Source: Cognatiluteimonas sedimenti
Lineage (GTDB): Bacteria; Pseudomonadota; Gammaproteobacteria; Xanthomonadales; Xanthomonadaceae
Assembly (NCBI RefSeq): GCF_022808325.1
Contig: NZ_JALGCL010000002.1
Span: forward strand, 311,016 to 375,015
DNA length: 64,000 bases
Direction of reading: 5' to 3'
In this document: positions 1 through 9,934 of the stretch, one piece after another
How positions within the stretch are numbered: the first letter of the stretch is position 1
Layout of the letters: the number at the start of each line of letters is the position of its first letter
Notes under the pieces: model-generated
Databases searched by the model: none
What the model was told of the DNA's origin: nothing
Seen by the model: the letters and a program-made list of their open reading frames with translations, nothing else
Translations under genes and position numbers: made by a program

Positions 1-120
<120 letters not shown>

Positions 121-201
121 TTGCCCCGGCCCGCGCGTGAGCGGGGGCTTGCGTTATCCACCGCGCCGGGTGGCATCCCGGCATGACAGGGTTTGAGTGG
201 A

Positions 202-2571
202 ATGAAATTCTCCGAAAACTGGCTGCGCCAACACGTCCGCATCGATGCGACGCGCGAGGAACTCGCCGCGACGCTGACCGCGATCGGGCTGGAGGTCGAG
301 GAGCTGGTGCCGCTTGGCGCGCAGCTCGACGGCGTGGTGGTGGCGCGCATCGTGTCGGCGGAAAAACATCCCGAGGCCGACCGCCTGCAGGTCTGCCAGG
401 TCGATGCCGGCAACGGCCTGCTGCAGATCGTCTGCGGCGCGCCGAACGCGCGCCCCGGCCTGGCCGCGCCGCTGGCGACGATCGGCGCGAAGCTGGGCGA
501 CATCACCATCAAGGCGGCCAGGCTGCGCGGAGTCGAGTCGAACGGGATGCTGTGCTCGGCGAAGGAACTCGGCCTCGACGCCGATGCCTCCGGCCTGCTC
601 GAACTGCCGGCCGACGCGCCTGTTGGCACGCCGTTGGCCGACTACCTCGGCCTGCCCGACAGCAGCATCGAACTGAAGCTGACCCCGAACCGCGCCGACT
701 GCTTCAGCGTGCGCGGCATCGCCTTCGACGTCGCCGCGGCCTCCGGTTCGGAAGTGGTGGCGTTCGACGCCGCGCCGATGCCGGCGCTGAACGACGCGGC
801 GCTGCCGGTCGAACTGCAGGCCGGTGCCGACGCGCCGCGCTACCTCGGGCGCGTGATCGAGGGCGTGGATGCCGCCCGGCCCACGCCGGTGTGGATGGCC
901 GAGCGCCTGCGCCGCAGCGGCATCCGTCCGGTGAGCCTGCTGGTCGACGTGACCCAGTACGTGATGCTGGAACTGGGCCAGCCGATGCATGCGTTCGACC
1001 GCGACCTGCTCAAGGGTCCGGTCGGCGTGCGTCGCGCGCGCAGCGGCGAGCGCGTGAAACTGCTCGATGGCCGCGAGGCGACGCTGGACCCGCAATTCCT
1101 CGCCATCACCGATGCCGACCGCGTGGTCGCGCTCGCCGGCCTGATGGGTGGTTTCGACACCCGGGTGACCGATGCGACCGGCAACGTGTTCCTCGAGGCC
1201 GCGCACTTCGCGCCCGCCGCGATCATCGGCCGCGGCCGCAAGCTCGGCCTGCACACCGACGCCGCGCACCGCTTCGAGCGCGGCGTGGACCCGGAGTTGC
1301 CGCGGCAGGCGATCGAGGTCGCGACCCGGCTGATCGTCGAGATCGCCGGCGGCGCCCCCGGCCCGGTGACCGAGGCGGTGCTGCCCGAACACCTGCCGCG
1401 CCCGCAGCCCGTGCGGCTGCGCCGCGCGCGCGTGGCGCGCGTGCTTGGCGTTGCCATCGCCGACGCGGAGGTCGAGCGCATCCTGCGCGCGCTCGGCTTC
1501 ACCGTCGCCGCGGATGCCGAAGGCTGGCAGGTGACGCCGCCAACGCGGCGCTTCGATATCGCGATCGAGGAAGACCTGGTCGAGGAAGTGGCGCGCATCC
1601 ACGGTTATGACGCGATCCCGGCGACCCTGCCGGGCGGCGCCACCCGCATCGCCCCGCCGGGCGAGAACCGCGTCGACGACGGCAGCGTGCGTCGCCAGCT
1701 GGCCGCGCGCGACTGCCTGGAAACGATCAACTACGCCTTCGTCGATGCAGGCCTGCTGGCCACCTGGAACGCCGATGGCGACGAGGTGCCGCTGGCCAAC
1801 CCGCTGAGTGCGGAACTCGGCGTCATGCGCACGCTGCTGTTGCCGGGCCTGGTCGCGGCGCTGGCGCGCAACGCCGCCCGCCAGCAGCCGCGGGTGCGGC
1901 TGTTCGAACTGGGCAAGGTGTTCGCCGCGGCGAACGGATCCGCGCCGCGCGAGACCCAGCGCGTGGCCATGGCCGCCAGCGGCCACGCCGCGGCGGAGCA
2001 ATGGGGCGTGCCGGCACGCAACATCGACTTCCACGACCTCAAGGGCGACCTCGACAGCCTGGCCGCGCTGTCCGGCGCGAGCCTCGAATACCGCCCGTCG
2101 CCGTCGCCCTGGGGGCATCCGGGCCGGTCCGCGGATGTCTTCCGCGACGGCGAACGGCTGGGCTGGATCGGCCAACTGCACCCGCGCCTGCAGCAGGCGC
2201 TCGGCCTGGACGTGGACGTGGTGGCCTTCGAGCTCGACCTGGAGCCGTTGCTGCGGCGTCCGTTGCCCAGGGCGCGGCCGCTGTCCAAGTATCCGTCCGT
2301 CCGCCGCGACCTCGCGTTCGTCGTCGCCGAGTCGGTGCCGTGGGCGGAAGTCGCGGCCAGCGTCCGGGCGGCCGCAGGCCCGGCCCTGCGCGACCTGCTG
2401 CTGTTCGACCGCTATGCCGGCAAGGGCGTGGAATCGGGTTTCAAGAGTCTCGCTATGGGCTTGATTCTGCAGGATGAATCACGCACATTGACCGACCGCG
2501 ACGTGGACGCGGTGGTGGCAGCCGTGACGGCCGCCCTGCAGCGCGACCACGGGGCGGCGATCCGGGCATGA
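202..2571 (+). CDS. pheT: Phenylalanine-tRNA ligase beta subunit
   Basis: This 789-residue protein is the tRNA-binding and editing subunit of phenylalanyl-tRNA synthetase and has the normal family length. Domains in order: an EMAP/OB-type tRNA-binding fold near residues 40-150 ([20 protein letters not shown]), the B3/B4 editing region around 210-370, B5 around 400-470, the catalytic-like core, and a C-terminal ferredoxin-fold anticodon-binding domain (from about 695, [14 protein letters not shown]). The ATG at 202 (MKFSENWLR) is preferred over a TTG nine bases upstream because it matches the family N-terminus. It lies in the pheS-pheT-ihfA-merR order standard for gammaproteobacteria. Confidence 0.98.
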   Translation: MKFSENWLRQHVRIDATREELAATLTAIGLEVEELVPLGAQLDGVVVARIVSAEKHPEADRLQVCQVDAGNGLLQIVCGAPNARPGLAAPLATIGAKLGDITIKAARLRGVESNGMLCSAKELGLDADASGLLELPADAPVGTPLADYLGLPDSSIELKLTPNRADCFSVRGIAFDVAAASGSEVVAFDAAPMPALNDAALPVELQAGADAPRYLGRVIEGVDAARPTPVWMAERLRRSGIRPVSLLVDVTQYVMLELGQPMHAFDRDLLKGPVGVRRARSGERVKLLDGREATLDPQFLAITDADRVVALAGLMGGFDTRVTDATGNVFLEAAHFAPAAIIGRGRKLGLHTDAAHRFERGVDPELPRQAIEVATRLIVEIAGGAPGPVTEAVLPEHLPRPQPVRLRRARVARVLGVAIADAEVERILRALGFTVAADAEGWQVTPPTRRFDIAIEEDLVEEVARIHGYDAIPATLPGGATRIAPPGENRVDDGSVRRQLAARDCLETINYAFVDAGLLATWNADGDEVPLANPLSAELGVMRTLLLPGLVAALARNAARQQPRVRLFELGKVFAAANGSAPRETQRVAMAASGHAAAEQWGVPARNIDFHDLKGDLDSLAALSGASLEYRPSPSPWGHPGRSADVFRDGERLGWIGQLHPRLQQALGLDVDVVAFELDLEPLLRRPLPRARPLSKYPSVRRDLAFVVAESVPWAEVAASVRAAAGPALRDLLLFDRYAGKGVESGFKSLAMGLILQDESRTLTDRDVDAVVAAVTAALQRDHGAAIRA

Positions 2572-2638
2572 GTGCGTCCCTGCACGCCTGCCCGTCCGTC
2601 CGCGGGCGGACGCTCCACTTCGTTCACAGGGGGACGAA

Positions 2639-2956
2639 ATGGCCTTGACCAAGGCAGAAATGGCCGAACGCCTCTACGAGGATGTCGGGCTCAACAAGCG
2701 CGAGGCGAAGGAATTCGTCGACGCGTTCTTCGACGTGCTGCGCGAAGCGCTGCAGCAGGGCCGCCAGGTCAAGCTGTCGGGCTTCGGCAATTTCGACCTG
2801 CGGCGAAAGAACCAGCGCCCGGGCCGCAATCCCAAGACCGGCGAGGAAATCCCGATCACGGCGCGCACCGTCGTGACCTTCCGCCCGGGGCAGAAGCTCA
2901 AGGAGCGGGTCGAGGCCTTTGGTGGCGGCGCGCACGCGGGAGCCCCGCATGCTTGA
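2639..2956 (+). CDS. ihfA: Integration host factor alpha subunit
   Basis: The product is a 105-residue HU/IHF-fold DNA-bending protein. IHF alpha pairs with IHF beta to bend DNA sharply in replication, transcription and site-specific recombination. The N-terminus ([19 protein letters not shown]) is typical of the alpha rather than the beta subunit. The beta-arm with the intercalating proline is visible in [14 protein letters not shown]. It follows pheT by 67 bases with a purine-rich ribosome site (aggggga) before the ATG, and its last codons overlap the start of the MerR gene. IHF is also the host factor many tyrosine integrases need, which is relevant to the integrated elements at 15-32 kb. 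Confidence 0.97.
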   Translation: MALTKAEMAERLYEDVGLNKREAKEFVDAFFDVLREALQQGRQVKLSGFGNFDLRRKNQRPGRNPKTGEEIPITARTVVTFRPGQKLKERVEAFGGGAHAGAPHA

Positions 2957-3305
2957 TCCCGGCAGCAACCGCGAACTGCCGGCGATCCCGGCCAAGCGCT
3001 ACTTCACCATCGGCGAGGTCAGCGAGCTGTGCGACGTCAAGCCGCACGTGCTGCGTTACTGGGAGACCGAATTCCCGTCGCTCAAGCCGGTCAAGCGCCG
3101 CGGCAACCGCCGCTACTACCAGCGACACGACGTGCTGATGGTGCGCCAGATCCGCGGCCTGCTGTACGAACAGGGCTACACCATCGGCGGCGCGCGCCTG
3201 CGGCTGGAAGGCGAGGGCGCGAAGCAGGAATCCACCCTGAGTTCGCAGATCGTGAAGCAGGTGAGGATGGAACTCGAGGAAGTCCTGCAGTTGCTGCGGC
3301 GATAA
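2949..3305 (+). CDS. MerR-family transcriptional regulator
   Basis: The 118-residue protein begins with a MerR winged helix (residues 18-85, with [21 protein letters not shown] and [13 protein letters not shown]) and ends in a short coiled-coil helix. No metal-binding cysteine cluster follows, so it is not a mercury or copper sensor. This short MerR homologue is regularly found directly behind ihfA in gammaproteobacteria; its target is not evident from the sequence. The ATG at 2949 overlaps the ihfA end by eight bases, which suggests translational coupling. It is followed by the tRNA-Pro promoter. Confidence 0.9.
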   Translation: MLDPGSNRELPAIPAKRYFTIGEVSELCDVKPHVLRYWETEFPSLKPVKRRGNRRYYQRHDVLMVRQIRGLLYEQGYTIGGARLRLEGEGAKQESTLSSQIVKQVRMELEEVLQLLRR

Positions 3306-3412
3306 AACCCGGGATCGGGTTCCATCACGCGCGGCGGCGCGTTGGCAGAGCGTCGCGGGCGGCCAATCACCGGGTGCGGTGCCGTGGGCGGGTAATTCCC
3401 CCGGGGCGCGGC

Positions 3413-3418
3413 TATAAT
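3413..3418 (+). promoter_or_regulatory. Probable -10 element of the tRNA-Pro promoter
   Basis: A perfect TATAAT lies 13 bases before the 5' end of tRNA-Pro, which would place the transcription start about 7 bases downstream of the hexamer. The -35 region is GC-rich and not recognisable. Confidence 0.6.
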
Positions 3419-3431
3419 CTCCAACCCGCGT

Positions 3432-3508
3432 CGGGGTATAGCGCAGCCTGGTAGCGCATCTGCCTGGGGGGCAGAGGGTCGTCGGTTCGAATCCGGCTAC
3501 CCCGACCA
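3432..3508 (+). tRNA. tRNA-Pro (anticodon GGG)
   Basis: This 77-base tRNA folds with acceptor stem CGGGGTA/TACCCCG, a D arm, an anticodon stem TCTGC/GCAGA around the loop CTGGGGG (anticodon GGG), a T arm with GGTTCGAATCC, and an encoded CCA end. It stands alone behind the MerR gene; no integrated element is seen at its 3' end. Confidence 0.96.
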
Positions 3509-3594
3509 ATTCGCGGGCACCTGGATTAGCGGGCTCCGGTCCGGGTTTATCCGACTCCCGGTGCGTGGCGGCAGCCGCCGGGCTTGCCCTTTCG

Positions 3595-3780
3595 TTATTT
3601 CTGCTTTTTCTGGTCGCCGCGATCGCCCTGGCCGGGCTTGACCACGGTCTCGGCCTTCTTCGCCCGGTCCTGCTTCAGCGACTTGCCGACATCGTCCTGC
3701 TCGGCGAACTGGCCATTTTCGTCGCGTCGCACGTAGCGGCTGTCGCCCTTGTTCGGCGTGAGAAGTTCGCGCTTGCTCAT
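3595..3780 (-). CDS. Small, highly charged conserved protein (61 residues)
   Basis: The protein is very hydrophilic (MSKRELLTPNKGDSRYVRRDENGQF..., ending in a run of K, D, Q and G). It has no hydrophobic segment, so it is predicted cytoplasmic and probably largely disordered. The N-terminal part resembles small xanthomonad proteins built on a K-R-E-L-L-T-P-N-x-G-D-x-R-Y-V-R-R pattern; no function is assigned. It stands alone between tRNA-Pro and the exonuclease gene and converges with the tRNA. Confidence 0.7.
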   Translation of the reverse strand: MSKRELLTPNKGDSRYVRRDENGQFAEQDDVGKSLKQDRAKKAETVVKPGQGDRGDQKKQK

Positions 3781-3847
3781 CGGTGCATCTCCGTGGATCG
3801 AAAGCCGGGTTTAACCCACGCCGCATGAAGCGGGCGAGAAACGGTGG

Positions 3848-4648
3848 TTATCGGGGCCCTGCCTTGAGTTCGATCCAGGTCGGGGCGTGATCGCTGGCTT
3901 TTTCCTGGAGCCTGACCCATCGATCGACCCCGGCGCCGGCCAGGCGCGAGGCCAGTGGCGGATTGACGAGCAAATGGTCGATGCGCAGGCCGCGATCGCG
4001 TTGCGCGTGCTGCCGGAAATAATCCCAGAACGTGTAGACCGTGGCCTCGCCATGGACGTGCCGGAGACTGTCGGTCCAGCCCTGTTCCAGCAGCTTGAAG
4101 TACGCCTCCCGGGATTCGGGCTGGATCAGCGCGTCCTTGCGCCAGGCCTTGGCGTCATAGACGTCCTGGTCCGTCGGGATGACATTGAAGTCGCCGACGA
4201 TCGCCGCCCCGCCGGGAATCGAGACCAGCGACTTCGCATGCCTGGCCAGGCGCGCCATCCACCGGAGCTTGTAATCGAACTTCGGTCCCGGCTGCGGGTT
4301 GCCGTTGGGCAGGTAGATGGCCGCGACGACGATGCCATGCACCGCCGCTTCGAGGTACCGGCTTTGCTTGTCCGCGGGATCACCAGGCAATCCCCGACGG
4401 ACTTCCACCGGGGTTGTTCCCCTGCCCAGTATGGCGACACCGTTCCAGGAACTTTGACCCTGCCACACGGCTCCGTATCCCGCTTCCTCGAGCGCGGAAA
4501 GGGGAAATGCATGATCCCGGGCCTTGAGTTCCTGGAGCGCCACGACGTCCGGCCGTTCCCGCGCCAGCCAGTCGAGCAGCTGGGCAAGCCTCGCGCCGAT
4601 GCCATTGACGTTGAACGTCGCCAGCTTCAAGGTTTTCTTGCGTGCCAT
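3848..4648 (-). CDS. xthA: Exodeoxyribonuclease III / AP endonuclease
   Basis: This 266-residue member of the exonuclease-endonuclease-phosphatase family cuts DNA at abasic sites and trims 3' blocked ends in base excision repair. Family motifs are in order: LATFNVNGIGARL at the N-terminus, LQELKA with the metal-binding glutamate near residue 41, GDFNVIPTDQDVYD in the middle, and SDHAPTW at the C-terminus. Length matches bacterial ExoIII. It is divergent from the glycosylase gene at 4881 that would generate its substrate. The two share a 232-base intergenic region in which no gene is evident. Confidence 0.95.
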   Translation of the reverse strand: MARKKTLKLATFNVNGIGARLAQLLDWLARERPDVVALQELKARDHAFPLSALEEAGYGAVWQGQSSWNGVAILGRGTTPVEVRRGLPGDPADKQSRYLEAAVHGIVVAAIYLPNGNPQPGPKFDYKLRWMARLARHAKSLVSIPGGAAIVGDFNVIPTDQDVYDAKAWRKDALIQPESREAYFKLLEQGWTDSLRHVHGEATVYTFWDYFRQHAQRDRGLRIDHLLVNPPLASRLAGAGVDRWVRLQEKASDHAPTWIELKAGPR

Positions 4649-4880
4649 TGAATGTTCCCCGGCGGCATGTCGTGGACGGCATTCAAGCCCGCGGTGCCGG
4701 GCCTGGGGCCAACTCTCGCGGCACGCCTGTTTGCATCATGCGAATGCCGCTGTCTCACGACTCGTCGACAGCGTTGCTTCCACAGTGCTTGTCCCCGCCC
4801 CCAGGATCAGTCGAGGGCGACCGGCGACAGATCCAGGGCACGCCAGGTCCGACGTGACGAACTGCGGAGGCTCTTCGAGG

Positions 4881-5528
4881 ATGCAGGGCTGGACCAACCC
4901 CACGCGCCCGCCGCGCGCTCCCATTGCAACGCCTGGCCGTGGCAAGCCGGTGCCGCGGAAGTTCTACCTCCGTCATCCGGCCATCGTCGGTCCGGAGCTG
5001 CTGAACAAGCTGCTGGTCCGGGACGACGGACGCGCGGGTCGGATCGTCGAAGTCGAGGCCTATGCCGGCAGCGAAGATGCGGCGGCGCACTCCTTCCGCG
5101 GCAGGACGGCACGCAATGCCACGATGTTCCGCCCGGGCGGACACCTATATGTCTATTTCAGCTACGGCATGCATTGGTGCGCCAATGCGGTTTGCGGCCC
5201 CGAAGGCGAGGGATGGGGCGTCCTGCTGCGTGCCCTCGAGCCCGTGTCCGGGGTGGAACTGATGCGCCAGGCGCGGGGCAATCCGGCGCGGGAGCGCGAC
5301 CTGGCTTCGGGGCCGGGGCGCCTGGGACAGGCCATGGGCATCACCAGGGAACTGGACGGCGCCGACCTGGTCACCGGCGACCAGGGCATCAGGATCCTCA
5401 CCGACGGCGTGGCGCCGCCTGCGGCTGCCGCGGCAGGCCCGCGGATCGGGATTCGCCACGCCACCGACCGTCCCTGGCGCTGGCATGTGCCAGCAAACGA
5501 ACACGTCTCGCGGACGCGCGCACGCTGA
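4881..5528 (+). CDS. DNA-3-methyladenine glycosylase (AAG/MPG family)
   Basis: The 215-residue protein belongs to the Aag/Mpg fold that flips out and removes alkylated or deaminated purines. Family signatures are PRKFYLRHPAIVGPELLNKLLV, IVEVEAYAGSEDAAAHSFRG with the catalytic glutamate, and LYVYFSYGMHWCANAV. The first 30 residues are an unconserved Arg/Pro-rich extension, so a start further downstream is possible. It is divergent from exonuclease III, the next enzyme of base excision repair, and sits within 1 kb of it. Confidence 0.93.
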   Translation: MQGWTNPTRPPRAPIATPGRGKPVPRKFYLRHPAIVGPELLNKLLVRDDGRAGRIVEVEAYAGSEDAAAHSFRGRTARNATMFRPGGHLYVYFSYGMHWCANAVCGPEGEGWGVLLRALEPVSGVELMRQARGNPARERDLASGPGRLGQAMGITRELDGADLVTGDQGIRILTDGVAPPAAAAAGPRIGIRHATDRPWRWHVPANEHVSRTRAR

Positions 5529-5625
5529 GGGCGGTTTCGGACTGCTGCTGAAGCGAATGAAGAGCGTCGCTCGTCCGGTGCCTGCGACGACATCGCCTCT
5601 ACCAGGCGGTTGCTACGTTCGCCAC

Positions 5626-5856
5626 ATGCGACCCGTCATGTTTTTCGTCTCCCCGATCGGCGACCACTGGGAGGTGCGTTGCCGCGCGGATCCTGCGCAT
5701 CCCGACTATGCCGATCGCACCGCGGCCCTGGAGGCGGCCACCCACCACGCGCGTCGCCTTTGGGAGCAGCAGCAAGTAGCCACCGAAGTACTGGTGGATG
5801 GCGACGATGGCGGCTGGGTCAAGGTCGCCGCGTTCGGCCAGGTGCTGTCGCTGTAG
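5626..5856 (+). CDS. Small DUF2188-like protein
   Basis: This 76-residue cytoplasmic protein has the pattern of DUF2188-type proteins: a short beta strand pair (MFFVSPIGDHWEVRC), then an Ala-rich helix (RTAALEAATHHARRLWEQQ), then a final strand. An alternative ATG lies four codons in. The gene converges with dxs, leaving 12 bases between the two stops. Function unknown; the family assignment is by pattern only. Confidence 0.65.
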   Translation: MRPVMFFVSPIGDHWEVRCRADPAHPDYADRTAALEAATHHARRLWEQQQVATEVLVDGDDGGWVKVAAFGQVLSL

Positions 5857-5868
5857 CGGCTCGCCGCT

Positions 5869-7794
5869 TCAGCCCGCGGATGCCTGCCGCGGCGGCTGCG
5901 CCAGGTGCGGCCAGCGTGCCAGCACCGACGCGCGGATGCCGGCGACATCCAGGCCGGCCTCGGCCAGCAGGTCCTCGCGGCTGGCGTGGTGCTGGAACGC
6001 ATCGGGCAGTCCCAGGTGGAGGATCGGCAACGCCAGGTTTTCGGCGGCCAGCAGTTCGGCGACGGCGGAGCCGGCGCCGCCCATCACCACGTTGTCCTCG
6101 AGCGTGACGAAGCCGTCGTGGTTGTTCGCAAGTTCCAGCAGCAGCATGCCGTCCAACGGCTTGACGAAGCGCATGTTGACCACTGTCAGCCCCAGCTCGG
6201 CGCCGACCTGCTCCGCCGCCGGGACGATCGCGCCGAACGCGAGCAGCGCAACCCGCGCGCCTCGCCGGCGCAGTTGCGCCTTGCCGATCGGCAGCGTGTC
6301 CAGCGTCGGCTGTACCGCGACCCCGGGGCCGCTGCCGCGCGGATAACGCACCGCGGCCGGCCCCTCGAAGCGGAAGCCGGTGGACAGCATCTGCCGGCAC
6401 TCGTTTTCGTCGGCCGGCGCCATCAGCACCATGTTGGGGACGCAGCGCAGGAAGGACAGGTCGAGGTTGCCGGCATGGGTGGCGCCGTCGGGGCCGACCA
6501 CGCCGCCGCGGTCGATCGCGAACAGCACGTCGAGGTGCTGGATGGCGACATCGTGCACCAGCTGGTCATAGCCGCGCTGCAGGAAGCTCGAATAGATTGC
6601 GACCACCGGCCTGGCACCCTCGCAGGCCATGCCCGCGGCCAGCGTCACCGCGTGTTGCTCGGCGATGGCGACGTCGAAATAGCGGTCGGGGTATTCGCGT
6701 GAAAAACGCACCAGGCCCGACCCCTCGCGCATCGCCGGGGTGATGCCCATCAGTTTGTCGTCGACCGCGGCCATGTCGCACAGCCAGTCGCCGAAGACGT
6801 CGGTGTAGGTCGGCTTCTTGGCCCCGCCCGGCTTGCTGACCACGCCCTGGTCCGGATCGAACGGCGATACCGCGTGGTAGCCGATCTGGTCGCCTTCGGC
6901 CAGCTCGTAGCCCTTGCCCTTGGTGGTGATGACGTGCAGCAGTTGCGGGCCCTTGAGCTTGCGCAGCAGCTTCAGCGCGCCGACCAGCGCCTTGACGTCG
7001 TGGCCGTCGATCGGCCCGGTGTAATGGAAGCCCATCTCCTCGAACAGCGTGGATGGCACGAACATGCCCTTCCAGTGTTCCTCCCAGCGGCGCACGAACC
7101 TGGCCGGAGCGCGGTTCTTGTCGCCCAGCAGTTTCTTGCCGCCTTCGCGGATCGCGTTGAGGGTCGGGCTGCCGGTCATGCGGCCGAGCATCTTGGTCAG
7201 GCCGCCGACGTTTTCGCTGATCGACATCCGGTTGTCGTTGAGGATGACGAGGATGTCGGGTTCCGGGTCCATGCCGCCGGCGTGGTTGAGCGCCTCGTAG
7301 GCCATGCCGGCGGTCATCGCGCCATCGCCGATCACCGCGACCACCCTGCGCTCGTTGCCGGCGCGCTGGTTGGCGATCGCCATGCCGAGCGCAGCCGAGA
7401 TCGAGGTCGAGGAGTGGCCGACGCCGAAGGCGTCGTACTGGCTTTCATCCCGCTTGGGGAACGGCGCCACGCCGTGCTTCTGCTTGACGGTGTGGATGCT
7501 GTCGCGGCGACCGGTCAGGATCTTGTGCGGGTAGCACTGGTGGCCGACGTCCCAGACGATGCGGTCGTCTGGCGTGTCGTAGAGGTAGTGCAGCGCGGTG
7601 GTGAGTTCGATCACGCCCAGCCCGGCGCCGAAGTGGCCGCCACTGCGGCCGACCGACTCGATCAGGTATGCGCGCAGTTCGTCGGCGATGGCCGGCAGTT
7701 CGCTTTCGTCGAACTTGCGCAGGTCGGCAGGCGAATCGATCCGCGACAGGCGGGGATAACGCGCGGGATCGATCGATGCGGGGTTGCTCGTCAT
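5869..7794 (-). CDS. dxs: 1-deoxy-D-xylulose-5-phosphate synthase
   Basis: The 641-residue thiamine-diphosphate enzyme condenses pyruvate with glyceraldehyde 3-phosphate, the first step of the MEP isoprenoid pathway. The thiamine/Mg motif [18 protein letters not shown] lies near residue 150. The transketolase pyrimidine-binding domain ([18 protein letters not shown]) lies around 370. A transketolase C-terminal domain closes the protein. Length matches the family. The ATG at 7794 gives [16 protein letters not shown], a normal N-terminus. No other pathway gene is nearby. Confidence 0.98.
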   Translation of the reverse strand: MTSNPASIDPARYPRLSRIDSPADLRKFDESELPAIADELRAYLIESVGRSGGHFGAGLGVIELTTALHYLYDTPDDRIVWDVGHQCYPHKILTGRRDSIHTVKQKHGVAPFPKRDESQYDAFGVGHSSTSISAALGMAIANQRAGNERRVVAVIGDGAMTAGMAYEALNHAGGMDPEPDILVILNDNRMSISENVGGLTKMLGRMTGSPTLNAIREGGKKLLGDKNRAPARFVRRWEEHWKGMFVPSTLFEEMGFHYTGPIDGHDVKALVGALKLLRKLKGPQLLHVITTKGKGYELAEGDQIGYHAVSPFDPDQGVVSKPGGAKKPTYTDVFGDWLCDMAAVDDKLMGITPAMREGSGLVRFSREYPDRYFDVAIAEQHAVTLAAGMACEGARPVVAIYSSFLQRGYDQLVHDVAIQHLDVLFAIDRGGVVGPDGATHAGNLDLSFLRCVPNMVLMAPADENECRQMLSTGFRFEGPAAVRYPRGSGPGVAVQPTLDTLPIGKAQLRRRGARVALLAFGAIVPAAEQVGAELGLTVVNMRFVKPLDGMLLLELANNHDGFVTLEDNVVMGGAGSAVAELLAAENLALPILHLGLPDAFQHHASREDLLAEAGLDVAGIRASVLARWPHLAQPPRQASAG

Positions 7795-7840
7795 CCCGCC
7801 ATTTTCGCCCCGGCCGTCGTGACGGGCAAGGAAACCCCCA

Positions 7841-8962
7841 CTATTTCCCGCGCAGGCGTCCGAACAGGCCGCCGGACTTCGGCGGTTCGGTCGGCTCGGG
7901 GGACTGGTCCGGGACCAGTTCCGCATAGCCCGTCACCAGGCTGGCATTGACGAAATCCACCACTTCCGCCAGCGCCACGCCGCTGGCCGCCGCGATTTCG
8001 TCCAGGGTCGCAGGGCCTTTCATCATCGCGGTGGCGATGCGGAAGTGCTTGGGAAACTCGCGTTCGGTCTGCGGCCACTTGCTGAGCTTGTAGCGGCCTT
8101 GCGGGTCATGCCCCGGCAGCAGCGAGCCCTTGCCGGCCAGCAGCCCGCCGAACCACTGCAAGCGCGCCAGCGGTTGCGCCGGGCCAAGGGCAGTCGCCTC
8201 GCGCGTCCACGTCGCCGCTTCGGCGGGCTCGAAGTCCTGCTCGGCGACGACCCCCTCGAAGTAGCCGGCCAGCGGTTTGAGCGGTGCCGGCCCGTGGTAC
8301 TGGCGCGTGATCGGATCGATCAGCAGGATCGGCCCGGCATTGCGGCGGTAACGCATGCGTCCGGGCAACGCCCCTACCACCAGCCAGTCGACCAGGGTGC
8401 GCTCGTGCGGCGGCGGAAGCGGCGAGGCCGCAGGCGCGATCGTCGGCGGCGCCAGGGTGCCCGCGCCCGCCGAGGCAGGCTTGCCGGGAACCGGGCCCGG
8501 CGGCTCGGCTTCCTCGTCGACGGGTTGCGGATGTTCTTCCGGTAACTGGTCCTGCGGGACCGGCGCCGGCGCCATGCCCGAGGGTGTCGGTGCGGCTGCG
8601 GGGGCGGGCGTGGTTGCGGCGGCGGCGGCCGGGGCCGCCGATGCCATGGACGCGGCCGCGCCCCCGGCGACCGCCTGCAACATCGCCGCGATGCTATCGG
8701 CATCGAACGGGCGTGCGACATGGAAGTCGGTCTGGGTGCGCGTCGCCGACGTCAGTCCGATCACCTGCTTGCCGGCGGCATGCAGGCGCAGCCAGCTCAT
8801 CGGCCCGTACATGCTGTCCATGTCGACGATGACATTGTCGGCCTCGCCCTCGGGCAGCAGTTGCCAGAGCCCGCCCAGGCGCGCGTTGGCGGCCTCGAAT
8901 GCGGCTTTCAGGTCGGCTTCGGTGGCCGGGTCCATGCCGGTCATGCCGAGGGTCAGGGGCAT
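7841..8962 (-). CDS. Unknown two-domain protein with receiver-like N-terminus and Pro/Ala-rich linker
   Basis: Not recognised by name. The 373-residue protein has three parts. Residues 1-95 look like a degenerate receiver-type alpha/beta domain ([18 protein letters not shown], then [10 protein letters not shown]). Residues about 100-205 are a low-complexity Ala/Pro linker. The C-terminal part (about 205-360) includes a helix-turn-helix-like segment ([23 protein letters not shown]). The start at 8962 (MPLTLGMTG) is the first that fits the domain. No membrane segment is visible. It lies upstream of dxs on the same strand, with 46 bases between, and may be co-transcribed. A cytoplasmic signalling or regulatory role is only an inference. 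Confidence 0.7.
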   Translation of the reverse strand: MPLTLGMTGMDPATEADLKAAFEAANARLGGLWQLLPEGEADNVIVDMDSMYGPMSWLRLHAAGKQVIGLTSATRTQTDFHVARPFDADSIAAMLQAVAGGAAASMASAAPAAAAATTPAPAAAPTPSGMAPAPVPQDQLPEEHPQPVDEEAEPPGPVPGKPASAGAGTLAPPTIAPAASPLPPPHERTLVDWLVVGALPGRMRYRRNAGPILLIDPITRQYHGPAPLKPLAGYFEGVVAEQDFEPAEAATWTREATALGPAQPLARLQWFGGLLAGKGSLLPGHDPQGRYKLSKWPQTEREFPKHFRIATAMMKGPATLDEIAAASGVALAEVVDFVNASLVTGYAELVPDQSPEPTEPPKSGGLFGRLRGK

Positions 8963-9194
8963 CGTCGTGGTCCGCTGTGTCGAAGGCTTGAGTGTAGCTT
9001 GCATGGCCGGCCCCGCGGCAGCCACCGCATGCGCCCGGCGCCGCGCGTGGCCGGCCTGGCCGGCGGCAGTAGTCGGTTGGGGCGCGGCCTGCGTTTGCAG
9101 GGATGGCGTTCCAGGAGCGCTTGCCCAGGCACCGTCACGGCGCGATGCCGGCGATGCCGCGCGCGGCTTGCGCCATGCGATCGGGACGGGCGGC

Positions 9195-9872
9195 TCAGTT
9201 GAAGCGCGGCCTGCGCTTGGGCAGGTGGCTCTTCAGGAACGCCATCTGGTCGGCGAGGATGTTCCGGTTCGACAGGATCAGGTGTTCGATCCAGCTCGGC
9301 CGGTAAGGCACCGCCAGCAACGGCATCGAAGCCTGCTGCGGCGTGCGGCCGCCCTTGCGCGAGTTGCAGTGGAAGCAGGCGGCGACCACGTTCTCCCAGA
9401 TGTCGCGGCCGCCCTTCGACAGCGGCATGACATGGTCGCGGGTCAGTTGCTGGCGGCCGAAGTCGCGGCCGCAGTACAGGCACAGGTGCTGGTCGCGCGC
9501 GAACAGCGCGGCATTGGTCAGCGCCGGTGTCGGGTCCAGTGCATGCGCGCGCGCATGGCTGCGCGCGGCGACGATCGGATGCAGTTGGACCAGGCTCTGC
9601 GCGCCGGTGGCGCGGCAGGTGCCGCCATGCACCTGCAGGCAGGGATCGCCCAGCGTCCAGGCGACGGCGCCGCGCACGTACAGGCAGGTTGCGTCCTGCC
9701 AGCTCATCCAGTCGAGAACGCGGCCGTGCGCGTCAAGCGACAACAGGCGCACGGCGTCGAGGCGGATCGGTGGCCGCTGGGCCCCGGCTTCGGGAGCGGC
9801 GACGGAAACGCAGCCGGAATCCTCGGGGCTTCCGGCATGGACCAGGCGAATCTTCGCTCTGTCGGTCTCCAT
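9195..9872 (-). CDS. HNH endonuclease
   Basis: The 225-residue protein contains a complete zinc-bound HNH domain near residues 130-180: CLYCGRDFG, then TRDHVMPLSKGG with the catalytic histidine, then WENVVAACFHCNSRKG with the second cysteine pair and the asparagine. The roughly 110 residues before it are not recognised. Stand-alone HNH proteins of this size are common in xanthomonad chromosomes; no methylase, restriction or phage gene adjoins it here. It reads in the same direction as the acyl-CoA dehydrogenase. The substrate is unknown. Confidence 0.87.
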   Translation of the reverse strand: METDRAKIRLVHAGSPEDSGCVSVAAPEAGAQRPPIRLDAVRLLSLDAHGRVLDWMSWQDATCLYVRGAVAWTLGDPCLQVHGGTCRATGAQSLVQLHPIVAARSHARAHALDPTPALTNAALFARDQHLCLYCGRDFGRQQLTRDHVMPLSKGGRDIWENVVAACFHCNSRKGGRTPQQASMPLLAVPYRPSWIEHLILSNRNILADQMAFLKSHLPKRRPRFN

Positions 9873-9934
9873 CCGGGTTCAGCTTATACCCCTTGCCGGG
9901 GGTTTTGTAGGCGCCCTGCGGCGGCCGCTGGGGC

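Noticed and set aside
154..2181. Long open frames antisense to pheT and many other core genes (for example across 37,618-40,848 and 47,913-50,852)
   Set aside because: Arg/Gly/His-rich translations without domains, fully overlapping well-identified genes; typical byproducts of high GC content.
4649..4880. Gene or riboswitch between exonuclease III and the glycosylase
   Set aside because: Open frames here have no family pattern and no conserved hairpin series is visible; it is most likely just the divergent promoter region.
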